Source: Methylocapsa aurea (GTDB lineage: Bacteria > Pseudomonadota > Alphaproteobacteria > Rhizobiales > Beijerinckiaceae). From it: 64,000 nt of DNA. The stretch lies in the NCBI RefSeq assembly GCF_000746085.1, contig NZ_KN050804.1, positions 62,001 through 126,000 of the forward strand, in the 5' to 3' direction. The notes beneath the pieces were generated by a model. That model saw nothing but the letters and a program-made list of their open reading frames with translations, searched no databases and was not told where the DNA came from. Below are positions 20,489-28,854 of the stretch, piece after piece. Within the stretch, counting starts at the first letter, position 1, and each line of letters starts with the position of its first letter. The position numbers and the translations under genes were made by a program.

Positions 20489-21460
20489 ATGCAGAGGAAG
20501 ACATTTTTTCACCCGATCGCCGCGACGATTGCGGGCATTTTCCTGTGCCTTTGCACTCTCTTATCCGCTGCACACGCGCAAACCTGCGGTTTTTCTGTCA
20601 CCAACGTGTCGTTCGGGTCCGTGGATGTGACCGCCAACAGCGTGGTCGACACGACGGCGACCGTATCGATCACCTGCAACGGGCTTGGCGTGGCGTTGCG
20701 CGTGTGCGTCAACATTGGGGCCGGCAGCGGCGGAGGTTCGTCAGCCACGCATCGCTTGATGACATCTGGATCGAACAACCTGATCTATGGCCTCTACAGC
20801 GACGCCGCGCGAACCGCGCCCTGGGGTTCGGATTTTTGGGCTGGGGGCGGCGCGGCGCCCGTGACGGTAATTTTTCCTCTGTTCATCGGTAGCTCTACCC
20901 AGACCGTGACCATGTATGGCAGGGTTTTTGCCGGACAACAGACCGTCCCGGCTGGATCCTATCTCAGTTCGTTTAGTTCCCTCGACGCCGATATCAAGTA
21001 CGGACTGCTCTCGATTCTCAGCTGCAATCTGTTGACAGCGGATGCGACGACGAGTTTCAATGTCTCGGCGACCGTTCCATCGGCTTGCAGCGTTTCGGCG
21101 AGCAACCTCAACTTCGGTTCCGCCGGCGTGTTGGCGTCGGATGTCGACGCCACAGGGACGCTGTCCGTCACATGTACGAACGCCGCGCCCTACACATTGG
21201 GACTTTCGGCCGGCGCAAAGGTTGGCGCGACGACCTCGTCTCGCGGCATGACAGGGCCAAGCGGCGGAATTATCAATTATGCCCTGTATCAAAACGCGGC
21301 GCGGACGCTGAACTGGGGCAATTCTCCTGGTGTCGACACCGTTGCCGGCACGGGCGCCGGGCTAACGCAATCCGTTTCCGTCTTTGGACGGGTTCCAGCA
21401 CAAACGACTCCGGTTGCGGGAACCTACACGGATACGATCGTCGTGACCGTGACCTATTAG
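20489..21460 (+). CDS. Two-domain SCPU protein, probable tip adhesin (CsuE-like)
   Basis: This protein has about 323 residues with a signal peptide (MQRKTFFHPIAATIAGIFLC ... AHAQT) and two tandem spore-coat-U domains. The first runs from CGFSVTNVSFGSVDV to about residue 170. The second, from CSVSASNLNFGSAGVLASDV to TYTDTIVVTVTY, closely resembles the major pilin. In Csu-type archaic pili, the two-domain subunit caps the fibre and binds surfaces. An upstream ATG at 20438 overlaps the usher stop and is possible, but the signal peptide fits 20489. It is the last gene of the operon. Confidence 0.85.
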   Translation: MQRKTFFHPIAATIAGIFLCLCTLLSAAHAQTCGFSVTNVSFGSVDVTANSVVDTTATVSITCNGLGVALRVCVNIGAGSGGGSSATHRLMTSGSNNLIYGLYSDAARTAPWGSDFWAGGGAAPVTVIFPLFIGSSTQTVTMYGRVFAGQQTVPAGSYLSSFSSLDADIKYGLLSILSCNLLTADATTSFNVSATVPSACSVSASNLNFGSAGVLASDVDATGTLSVTCTNAAPYTLGLSAGAKVGATTSSRGMTGPSGGIINYALYQNAARTLNWGNSPGVDTVAGTGAGLTQSVSVFGRVPAQTTPVAGTYTDTIVVTVTY

Positions 21461-21666
21461 ATCTGAATGAGTTCCGGTTCGCTTGGCGATATTGGCACGT
21501 TCCCGCCGCACATCGTGGACGCTATCTCCGTCGTGGACATGTATCGGCCGGCGCGAAGGCCGCCAACCATTCGGCAATGACTCCGAAGCCCACGACGGCA
21601 GCTATCAAAAAGGCGCGGTCCCGGGACCCTCGGCGACCAAGCGGCGGCGGAGAGCGTAAGACGGCG

Positions 21667-22632
21667 TCAACTCATCCTCGCCGGATCGAGTTTCGCGGCG
21701 GCCTTCCACTGGGCCGCCATTGGAGTCGCGCCGTCCATCGCTCCAATATCCTCGAGCCGATGCTTCAACGTCGATAAATCGAGCGTCTCGATATCCAAAT
21801 TGACAAAGGCGCTGATCCGCGCCCCGAGACGACGGTAGGCTTCCATAAAGGCGGCGCGCTTTTCGGCGTCGGTCCCATTAACCGCCGCCGGGTCGGGAAT
21901 TCCCCAATGGGCGACCAGGGGATGACCTGGCCAAAACGGACAGGACTCGCCTGCCGCGGAGTCGCAAACGGTAATGATGAAGTCCATTTTCGGCGCGCCC
22001 TGGGCAGCGAATTCGTTCCAGCTCTTTGAGCGAAAGCCGTCCGTGTCGTAGCCAAGGTCTTTCAAGAGAATAAGCGCGTGCGGATTGGGAACATCCCGGG
22101 GCTGGCTTCCCGCCGAAAAAGCTCGGATGCGACCGGCGCCCTCGCGATTTAAGATGGCTTCCGCCATAATCGAGCGCGCCGAATTTCCTGTGCAAAGGAT
22201 GAGAACGTTATAGATCGTTTGAGACATGAAGCTCTCGCGTTTGGCCGGGAATGGAAGCGCCGCGCCCGTCAAGGCGGAGACGTCGCAAGGTTGTTGCGTC
22301 ATGCGACAGCAATCCTCCAGGAGAAATGCGCTGAGTTGCAGAGCGCGATTGCGATTCGCGGCATAGATGATCGATCGGCCCTCGCGACGCGACAGAACGA
22401 GCCCGGCCTGTTCGAGCAGAGTTAGATGGGTCGAAAGCGTGTTGTGAGGGACAGCTAACAGCCGCGCGACGTCGCCTGCGGCGAGCCCATAGGGGAGATA
22501 TCGCACCAGAAGACGGAAAATCTCAAGACGCGAGGGTTGCGAGAGCGCGGATAGGATTTTGACCGCGTCAGACGCCTCGAATCGATTCTGCATCGGATCG
22601 ATTTGCGCGGTTGGGGAGAGCGACGATTTCAT
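21667..22632 (-). CDS. ArsR-ArsC fusion: As(III)-responsive repressor joined to arsenate reductase
   Basis: This is a 321-residue two-domain protein. Residues ~18-105 form an ArsR winged helix (ALSQPSRLEIFRLLVRYLPY, recognition helix VPHNTLSTHLTLLEQAGLV). A cysteine cluster follows (Cys108, Cys109, Cys116), spaced almost like Cys95/Cys96/Cys102 that bind As(III) in the Acidithiobacillus ferrooxidans ArsR. Residues ~140-270 form a low-molecular-weight-phosphatase ArsC with P-loop CTGNSARS (Cys147) and further cysteines in VCDSAAGESCPFWPG. The sensor and the detoxifying enzyme are thus one polypeptide. It is downstream of, and probably co-transcribed with, the stand-alone arsC. The Shine-Dalgarno signal is weak, so a start at Met14 is possible. 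Confidence 0.9.
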   Translation of the reverse strand: MKSSLSPTAQIDPMQNRFEASDAVKILSALSQPSRLEIFRLLVRYLPYGLAAGDVARLLAVPHNTLSTHLTLLEQAGLVLSRREGRSIIYAANRNRALQLSAFLLEDCCRMTQQPCDVSALTGAALPFPAKRESFMSQTIYNVLILCTGNSARSIMAEAILNREGAGRIRAFSAGSQPRDVPNPHALILLKDLGYDTDGFRSKSWNEFAAQGAPKMDFIITVCDSAAGESCPFWPGHPLVAHWGIPDPAAVNGTDAEKRAAFMEAYRRLGARISAFVNLDIETLDLSTLKHRLEDIGAMDGATPMAAQWKAAAKLDPARMS

Positions 22633-22695
22633 TGGGTTCTCAACTGGTGGCCCCAGGTCAAGGCGCAGGCCTCTTCGGCAGAAGGTCAGAACGCT

Positions 22696-23226
22696 TCAAG
22701 CGCTGTTTTTGGCGGGGATGACTTTGCCAATGTCGTCCAAACGCCTTTGCAACGAAAGCTTGTCGAGGCTTTTCAAAGGCAAGGCGCAGAATATGGAGAT
22801 GCGATTTGCGAGCATTCGGAACGTATCCGCGAACGCGAGATGTTTGAAAGCTTCATCCCCTTCCACGGCGGCTGGATCGGGAAGCCCCCAATGCGCCGTC
22901 ATCGGCTGCCCCGGCCAGTAGGGGCATTCCTCCGCGGCTGCGTCGTCGCAGACGGTAAAGACGAAATCGAGAGGCGGCGCGTCCGGGCCGGCGAATTCGT
23001 CCCAACTCTTTGAGCGCAGGCCGTCCGCCGTATAGCCGGCCTTCTGCAGGGTCGCGAGCGTGTAGAGGTTGATCTCGCTCTTTGGGTGCGAGCCCGCGCT
23101 AAAGGCCTTGAACTTGCCGGCTCCAAGCCGATTTAGGATAGCTTCGGCCATGATTGATCGGGCCGAATTGCCGGTGCACAGAAAGAGCACGTTGAGAAGT
23201 TTTTCCGTCCCCACCTCCGCCTCCAT
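22696..23226 (-). CDS. arsC: Arsenate reductase, thioredoxin-coupled type
   Basis: This 176-residue enzyme has P-loop FLCTGNSARSIMAEAILN, the redox cysteines in FTVCDDAAAEECPYWPG and the GLPDPAAVEG element; it reduces As(V) to As(III). It is very similar to the ArsC half of the neighbouring fusion and shares a C-terminal extension ending LQRRLDDIG. The frame is open far upstream (to 23556) but that part is unlike ArsC. The start at 23226 keeps a 40-base palindrome (23236-23275) outside the coding region. No good ribosome site is visible. It is the first gene of an arsC to arsR-arsC unit separated by 63 bases. Confidence 0.88.
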   Translation of the reverse strand: MEAEVGTEKLLNVLFLCTGNSARSIMAEAILNRLGAGKFKAFSAGSHPKSEINLYTLATLQKAGYTADGLRSKSWDEFAGPDAPPLDFVFTVCDDAAAEECPYWPGQPMTAHWGLPDPAAVEGDEAFKHLAFADTFRMLANRISIFCALPLKSLDKLSLQRRLDDIGKVIPAKNSA

Positions 23227-23235
23227 TGCGCTGGC

Positions 23236-23275
23236 TATTTTCAATATGTCTGCGATACTCGACATATCGAAAATA
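23236..23275. promoter_or_regulatory. Operator-like palindrome upstream of arsC
   Basis: An inverted repeat has arms TATTTTCAATATGTC (23236-23250) and GACATATCGAAAATA (23261-23275), matching at 14 of 15 positions around a 10-base centre. It lies 10 bases upstream of the arsC start. The half-site GACATATCGAA recurs in front of the pstS-like gene. It is a probable binding site of the encoded ArsR domain. Confidence 0.7.
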
Positions 23276-23693
23276 GGCAAGAAGAAGATGTCAAGGTTTT
23301 GGCGGCCACGGGCTAAAGTCTGGATTTGCTCGCGCAAGGCCGCCCGACCTGTGGCAGGGGAACGATCGACGGGGAGATCGACCACCTCCGCCTGCGCGGG
23401 CCTGTCCGGATCAAACCCGGAACGTTTGGCTCCGCGAAGGAGGATGGCCGGTGGCATGCCGGTCTCGCCGGATGATCCGGTGTAATTCCTAAGCGATTCG
23501 TCGCGCTGAGCGGGACCCTTCGGGCATGACTTGGCGGAGCAGCCAGCGAAGGACATCGCTTTTTTGTCAACACGTCAGTTGAATGGGCCTGATGCTCGAT
23601 CGTTCATCGGGTCAACAACAGGCGTGCTCTTTGATCGCGACACGAGGCTTGTCCGAGTGACCTATCCACGAAAGCACTTGCGCAAATAATAAT

Positions 23694-23723
23694 AATTCGA
23701 TATGTCCATACTCATCGAAATAT
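23694..23723. promoter_or_regulatory. Second operator-like site, upstream of the pstS-like gene
   Basis: This AT-rich site contains TTCGATATGTC (23696-23706), the reverse complement of the 11-base half-site of the arsC palindrome, and a second ATCGAAAT arm at 23714-23721. It sits 30-60 bases before ATG 23756. The spacing between arms is about 12 bases shorter than at the first site. It suggests joint control of both divergent units by the ArsR domain. Confidence 0.6.
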
Positions 23724-23755
23724 AGATAAAAATCTCGGTGGCTGGGGAGATCGAA

Positions 23756-24790
23756 ATGATCACACGTCGAATCGCTCTGCGCGATGCGCTCTTGGCGAGC
23801 GGGACGGCTTTGATCAGTTGGGCCATCCCAGGGCTCGGCCTGAGCGCCGAAGAGGACGTGTCGGCGCATGGCGCGGGGTCCACGTTTTCGGCGCCTCTGT
23901 ACCAGAAGTGGATCGATGTTTATCGGCAGGATCACAAGCAGGTCGCGCTGAGCTATGACGTCGTGGGGAGTGGTGAGGGGGTCACCCGCTTTATCGCGGG
24001 ATCGGTTGATTTCGGCGCCACAGACGTGGTGCCAAGCGAACCGATGCTCATCGGCGTCAAGCGCGGAGCTATTTCGGTTCCCGCGACGGCCGGGATGATC
24101 GTGCTCGCTTACAATGTCCCAGGCTTGGCCGGCGTCCTGAGGCTGCCGCGCGATGTCTACTCCGACATCTTCAGTGGCCGGATTAAGGTATGGAATGACC
24201 CCCAGATCCAGAAGGCCAACCCCAATTTGTCGTTGCCAAATAGGAACATCGCCGTGGTGGTCCGGCAGGACAGCAGCGGGACGACGGCCGCCTTCACGCG
24301 CCATCTTGTGGCGATTGGCGCGAGCTGGCATGCGAGCGGGGCTGGCGAGGGATTTGTGATCGATTGGCCAAGAGAGGCTATGCAAGGCAAAGGCAACGAG
24401 GGCGTCGCATCAAAGATCAAGATCAGTGAAGGCTCGATCGGCTTCGTGGAGTACGGTTTCGCCAAGCGCCTTGGCTTGCAGATGGCGACGCTCGAGAACA
24501 AGGCTGGACGCTTCGTCGAGCCCAGCGAAGAGGCCGGCCGGGCGGCATTGCTCGCAACGGAGAATAATTCCACGGCGGATCCACGGGGAGATGGATCATA
24601 CCCGATCACAACCTTAAGCTGGCTGCTTCTCTACAAGAAATACGCAGATCCGAAGAAAGCCGCCGCCGTGAAGGATTGGGTGAGATGGGGCCTCACGACA
24701 GGCCAGACGTTTGCGTCCCAGCTAGGCTATATCCCTCTGCCTGCGGAAACGGCGGCGCTCGCGGAACGCTCTCTGGACGCCATTTCTTAA
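23756..24790 (+). CDS. PstS-like phosphate/arsenate-binding protein
   Basis: This 344-residue periplasmic binding protein has a twin-arginine-like signal (MITRRIALRDALLASGTALI). The PstS fold shows HGAGSTFSAPLYQKWIDVY, YDVVGSGEGVTRF, the ligand loop RQDSSGTTAAFTRHL and a conserved C-terminal YPITTLSWLLLYKKY. GGGGAG supports ATG 23756 over an upstream in-frame GTG. No pstCAB transporter genes are adjacent. Its place inside the ars island, behind an operator shared with arsC, suggests a role in phosphate/arsenate discrimination or sensing rather than general phosphate uptake. It is convergent with arsA (29 bases between stops). Confidence 0.88.
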   Translation: MITRRIALRDALLASGTALISWAIPGLGLSAEEDVSAHGAGSTFSAPLYQKWIDVYRQDHKQVALSYDVVGSGEGVTRFIAGSVDFGATDVVPSEPMLIGVKRGAISVPATAGMIVLAYNVPGLAGVLRLPRDVYSDIFSGRIKVWNDPQIQKANPNLSLPNRNIAVVVRQDSSGTTAAFTRHLVAIGASWHASGAGEGFVIDWPREAMQGKGNEGVASKIKISEGSIGFVEYGFAKRLGLQMATLENKAGRFVEPSEEAGRAALLATENNSTADPRGDGSYPITTLSWLLLYKKYADPKKAAAVKDWVRWGLTTGQTFASQLGYIPLPAETAALAERSLDAIS

Positions 24791-24819
24791 AATCGTAGGG
24801 TGACGTTTCTGATTCCGGC

Positions 24820-26631
24820 TTAAGGGTACGACGCCGCTTGCGGCCGGTGATGGACCAATTGTTGGAGCGCCGGCAAGCCGATTGGCGGGGTCGCCTGCCA
24901 CGGCGCGAAGAATACTCTCTTTGCCATCGATCCGCAGACGCGCTCGATCTGTTTTTGCTCGCCCAGCAACCGCTGCCGAAGGAGCGGGTCGCGGGCGCCG
25001 GCGGCGACGAGGCTCTTGTTGACGACCCAGGCGTAGGGCTCGACATGCGCGCGCCTCAAGTCCTCCTGCAGAGCGCCGGCCTGGGACACCGGGGTGGTCT
25101 CCGCCAAAGTGACCAATATCACGCGCGTATAGGCCGGATCCTGGAGGCGCATCAGCGGCGTAATGATCCGACCTGCTGGCGGGTGCGACTCCGTCTGACG
25201 CGTAATCTGTCGATGATAGGCGCCGGTTGCGTCCATAAGCAGCAAGCTGTGTCCGGTGGGGGCGGTGTCGAGCACCACGAAGGCGCCGCGCGCTTCCGCG
25301 ACAATTCTTGAGAAGGCGTGGAAGACGGCGACCTCTTCGGTGCAGGGCGAGCGCAAATCCTCGCGCAACAGAGCCTGCCCCTGTGGGTCGAGATCACGAC
25401 CACGATCCTTCATTATTTTCTCGACGTAGCGTTCGGTCTCCGCCCTGGGGTCGATTCTGTCGACGCGCAAACCGGGAACCTCTCCCGCGAGCGTCATCGC
25501 AAGATGGGCCGCGGGATCGGTCGTGCTGAGATGCACAGTGTGACCACGCTGGACCAGACCGAGGGCAATCGACGCGGCGATCGTGGTCTTGCCGACGCCG
25601 CCCTTCCCCATGACCATGATGAGGCCCTTTCCATCCGCCGCCAGACGGTCGATTAGGCGATCTAACGCGGGAAGGTCGCTGGCAAGCTTTCTGTCTAGAA
25701 AGGCCGCCGCCGCCGCGGCAGGCGCCGAGGCCCGGCCAATCAGTGAGCGCAAGGCCCTTAACCCCAGCATGTCGAAAGGTCGTAGCTGAATATCGTCGCG
25801 CGGGAGATCCCGAAGGTTCTCCGGCAGATCCGCGAGCGCCCGCTTGCCTTGGTCTTCCAGCGACGCGGCCACCAAATCGGATCGGTCGCTGGCCAAGAAC
25901 ACGCCGTTCACGACCAGACGCTGGTTCGAGAGACCGAGCGCGCGAAACTCCGCTGAGGTTCGCGCCGCCTCGGCGATTGCGCCGATTTCGGGTCGCGTCA
26001 CGAGGATGATGGTCGTGAATGCCGGATCAGAAAGCGCCGCCATCGCCGTCCTGAACCGAGCCTCTTGCATCTTGAGGCCGGAATGCGGCCCAAGGCAGGA
26101 CGCGCCGTGATCATTGCCCTCGAGAAAGCCACTCCACGCCTTTGGCAGGCTGAGGAGACGAAGCGTATGCCCGGTTGGCGCCGTGTCGAAGACGATATGA
26201 TCGTGGGTCCCATCGTCGACGGCCAAGCGGCCAACAAATTCGTCGAACGCAGCGATCTCCGTCGTGCAGGCACCGGACAATTGTTCCCGAACCATGTCCC
26301 GGTCTTGGTCGCTTGCCTCCGGCCCCATTTGGGCCAGCACCCGCATGCGATAGGAATCGGCGGCGGCGATGGGGTCAATATTGAGGACATCCAGACGCTC
26401 GGCGCCGGGGACTGGGACCGGTAGATTGCCCAAAGGCGCGTCCAATATCTCGTCGAGATTGGATGCGGGATCGGTGCTTACGAGCAGAACGGACTTGCCG
26501 CCGTCAGCGAGCGCTAAGGCGGCGGCGCAAGCGATCGAAGTTTTGCCGACGCCACCCTTGCCGGTGAAGAACAAAAAGCGGCTCGGATCGGCGAGAAATC
26601 CAGGCGGGTGGACCACAGCAGCGTCGTTCAT
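24820..26631 (-). CDS. arsA: Arsenite-stimulated ATPase ArsA, two-domain
   Basis: This is a 603-residue soluble ATPase with two homologous nucleotide-binding halves: FTGKGGVGKTS near residue 23 and VMGKGGVGKTT near residue 340, each followed by an STDPA and a DTAPTGHTLRLL/DTAPTGHSLLLM segment. The metalloid-site cysteines are preserved in LSGACTTEIAAF, SCLGP and LRSPCTEEVAVF, matching Cys113/172/422 of the plasmid R773 enzyme. ArsA normally drives the ArsB pump. Neither ArsB/ACR3 nor the ArsD chaperone is in view. AAGGA precedes ATG 26631; a longer frame to 26682 is less likely. Confidence 0.94.
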   Translation of the reverse strand: MNDAAVVHPPGFLADPSRFLFFTGKGGVGKTSIACAAALALADGGKSVLLVSTDPASNLDEILDAPLGNLPVPVPGAERLDVLNIDPIAAADSYRMRVLAQMGPEASDQDRDMVREQLSGACTTEIAAFDEFVGRLAVDDGTHDHIVFDTAPTGHTLRLLSLPKAWSGFLEGNDHGASCLGPHSGLKMQEARFRTAMAALSDPAFTTIILVTRPEIGAIAEAARTSAEFRALGLSNQRLVVNGVFLASDRSDLVAASLEDQGKRALADLPENLRDLPRDDIQLRPFDMLGLRALRSLIGRASAPAAAAAAFLDRKLASDLPALDRLIDRLAADGKGLIMVMGKGGVGKTTIAASIALGLVQRGHTVHLSTTDPAAHLAMTLAGEVPGLRVDRIDPRAETERYVEKIMKDRGRDLDPQGQALLREDLRSPCTEEVAVFHAFSRIVAEARGAFVVLDTAPTGHSLLLMDATGAYHRQITRQTESHPPAGRIITPLMRLQDPAYTRVILVTLAETTPVSQAGALQEDLRRAHVEPYAWVVNKSLVAAGARDPLLRQRLLGEQKQIERVCGSMAKRVFFAPWQATPPIGLPALQQLVHHRPQAASYP

Positions 26632-26931
26632 GATGTCCTTCGGTCCGCCGTCGAAGCGGGCGATCAGGCCAGCGTCAGCCACACCCGATAAACGGGACTA
26701 TAGCAGCACTAAACCATGATCCGAACCGTGGACGTCCGGGCCGAATGGAAACAGACCACGTTTCATTTTTTGGATTCCTTAAGAGATAATATGCGAAATT
26801 GTAGAGATAGAATAGAACCAATTAATTATCGTGCTATCATTCGCAGCCGTCCCTGCTACCGGCGCTCGGCCTTACGGTCGCGGACGAGCCTCGATTGATT
26901 TCCGCGACTGATTGGGCCACCGTGCGCGACA
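26632..26931. promoter_or_regulatory. Divergent AT-rich region between arsA and the NTF2-like gene
   Basis: These 300 noncoding bases have a markedly AT-rich core (about 26757-26840, with GAGATAATATG and ATAGAATAGAACC) that should hold promoters for both divergent genes. A perfect copy of the GACATATCGAA half-site is not present; AATATGCGAAAT near 26790 is only a weak resemblance. Confidence 0.4.
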
Positions 26932-27336
26932 ATGACCGACGAAGATGCGCTTCTGGCGGCGAATGCCGCCTATTACCACGCGTTTGACGCAGCCGATTTC
27001 GCGCGCATGTCGGTAGTCTGGGCCGACGACGATGTTTCCTGCGTCCACCCTGGATGGCCAGTGTTAATCGGTCGGCAAGCGATTTTGCAGTCCTATCGCG
27101 ATATCTTGCGCAGTCCTTTGCAAGAGGCAATTGGCCATCGGGAGGATCTGGCCATCGTTTCGGGAAGCGATGGTAGAGTCATTTGCACCGAAATCGTAGG
27201 CGGGATGGCGCTCGTTGCGACCAACTGGTTTAAGCGCATCGACGGCGCCTGGCGAATGGTTCACCATCAGGCGAGTCCGATTGCGGTGCCCATCGATGAG
27301 GCAGCCTCCCAGCCTTCGTTTGGGCGATTGAACTAG
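26932..27336 (+). CDS. NTF2-like/SnoaL-type small protein
   Basis: This 134-residue cytoplasmic protein has the cone-shaped NTF2-like fold. An N-terminal helix (AANAAYYHAFDAADFARMSV) leads into VWADDDVSCVHPGWPVLIGR, and the paired strands VGGMALVATNWFKRIDGAWR and MVHHQASPIA follow. The subgroup with HPGW and a C-terminal MVHHQASP is common in alphaproteobacteria as an uncharacterised conserved protein. Its substrate is unknown. Its TAG stop codon coincides with the first bases of a palindromic repeat. Confidence 0.8.
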   Translation: MTDEDALLAANAAYYHAFDAADFARMSVVWADDDVSCVHPGWPVLIGRQAILQSYRDILRSPLQEAIGHREDLAIVSGSDGRVICTEIVGGMALVATNWFKRIDGAWRMVHHQASPIAVPIDEAASQPSFGRLN

Positions 27337-27454
27337 AGCGCTTTCCGATCGAATGGAGTTATTCGATCGATCAGAAATCGCTCCAGTGTTAAAGAGCCTG
27401 AGCATATTCTCGTCGAACAGATTGAACCAATCTGTTCGACGAGAATATGCTCTA
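27334..27454. repeat. Composite palindromic repeat, copy 3
   Basis: It starts TAGAGCGCTTTCCG, contains the GAATGGAGTTATTC inner palindrome and AGAAATCGCTC, and ends in a long hairpin with arms GAGCATATTCTCGTCGAACA (27401-27420) and TGTTCGACGAGAATATGCTC (27433-27452). The opening TAG is the stop codon of the NTF2-like gene. The architecture equals the units at 5250 and 57753. Confidence 0.85.
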
Positions 27455-27595
27455 AGGAGAAGAAGGCCTCTTGCCTTGCCTTGCCTTTGGTCCTTGCCGA
27501 CGCCGGACACTTCAGCCAAGATTGGCTCTCGCGCGGGAGTCTGGTCGAACGGAAATAGTGAGTTCTGGTTTTGCAGCGATGCTTGCGGTTGTCGC

Positions 27596-28645
27596 TTAAG
27601 ACTCAGACACAGGCGTTCTCGTTGGCTCCGTCGTCGGCCTGAAGCCATGAGCGTCTGCCCAGGCTTCGAGGCCGGCGGCGGGTATGCCAAAGATCTTTCG
27701 CACCTCGGCCAGCGACCGCTCCGCATAGGCCCAAAAATCCCATCCCGACGCGAAAGTATCGGCTCTGCTGTCAGCTCCCGCGGCCCAGGCGCACCAAAAA
27801 TTCTCAGGATCCATAGGGGTCTTGGCTTTCCCGGCGATCGGATTGATTTGGATGTGGAGATGCCAGATGAAGATCACCGGAAGGACGTGCGCCCCCATCG
27901 GCAAGCGCTTGTGCATTGTCGAGGTGAACACCGAAACAAGGATCTCGCCCCGCGGCGTGGTGTCATAGCCGCTGATGACATGAGCGCTGTCGTGCGGGAC
28001 CGAAAAGCCGGCGTTCAGCGCCTTCGCCTCGCCCGGAAAATCATAGCCGTTCGACGTGAATTGGTGGTGAAACGCACGCCCGAAGCTGTTCGAAGGATAT
28101 TTTGATAGAGCGTGGAAGCGGGCGGCCAGAGCTGGATCGGCGCCGGGCCCGGCATATGGCAGAAGCCAGGCGTTTGCATCCCCGCCGGTCCATTGGCCAT
28201 TTGTGATGCTATCCATGTTCAGACGCGTCATTTCGGCGAGCGCGTCTTGCATATGTCCATTTGAGGCGAGGCCAAGCAGATCAAGATAGGAAGCCTCGAT
28301 ATTGAGCGCCGCCGCGTATCGGCGCACGGCGTCAACCTTGGCCGCCTCGGGGACGCCATCGATACACGTCATGACGGTCAGGAATTTGATCGCGTCCTCC
28401 CGCAAGCTCGCGGAGACGACGAATGATGCGAGCAGCTTGGGTTCGACGCGCGCGAGGGCTGCAAGATCGAGGGTGGAGGTCTTGCCGAAGATGAATCTCC
28501 AGGCGCCCCTGATCATCTCAATATCCTCTGACCGCGCGGGCGCCTGCCCGGCTTCCGCCACAAAGGCCATCGCGCCGAGGATCGCAAGACTGACATCCGC
28601 CGGAGCGCCCGGATGAAGCGCGGCCACTTCGAGATCATTGGACAT
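27596..28645 (-). CDS. Uncharacterised protein with the COQ4 metal-binding motif
   Basis: This 349-residue protein has a C-terminal half containing HDSAHVISGYDTTPRGE (residues 218-234). That fits exactly the HDxxH-x11-E zinc motif of COQ4, a coenzyme Q biosynthesis protein. The N-terminal ~130 residues are helical and rich in alanine, somewhat like a TerB or DUF533 helical domain, and are not part of COQ4. There is no signal peptide. AGGAG precedes the third of three clustered Met codons, so the start is placed at 28645. No ubi genes are adjacent. Its function is unknown; the motif suggests metal or quinone/lipid binding. Confidence 0.7.
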   Translation of the reverse strand: MSNDLEVAALHPGAPADVSLAILGAMAFVAEAGQAPARSEDIEMIRGAWRFIFGKTSTLDLAALARVEPKLLASFVVSASLREDAIKFLTVMTCIDGVPEAAKVDAVRRYAAALNIEASYLDLLGLASNGHMQDALAEMTRLNMDSITNGQWTGGDANAWLLPYAGPGADPALAARFHALSKYPSNSFGRAFHHQFTSNGYDFPGEAKALNAGFSVPHDSAHVISGYDTTPRGEILVSVFTSTMHKRLPMGAHVLPVIFIWHLHIQINPIAGKAKTPMDPENFWCAWAAGADSRADTFASGWDFWAYAERSLAEVRKIFGIPAAGLEAWADAHGFRPTTEPTRTPVSES

Positions 28646-28854
28646 CAACATGCTCCTATAAATCACTTGACGTAATTCGGCCGCCCAGCCAAGCGGGGCC
28701 CATCAGCCATGAAAGCAAATTAGTCTTGATGCGTAGTGAAGATATCGCCTCCTGCCGCCACCAATTTCGACTTCTGCTGATTCTAACGCTTCATCCGCCT
28801 CTGGAAAACTCGGACATGGCGGGCCCAAAACATCGCAGGCCATTGCGGTCCTCC

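Noticed and set aside
23266-23556. Upstream in-frame extension of arsC by ~110 codons
   Set aside because: It resembles no ArsC or other family, lacks a ribosome site and would place the operator-like palindrome inside the coding sequence. I cannot fully exclude it.
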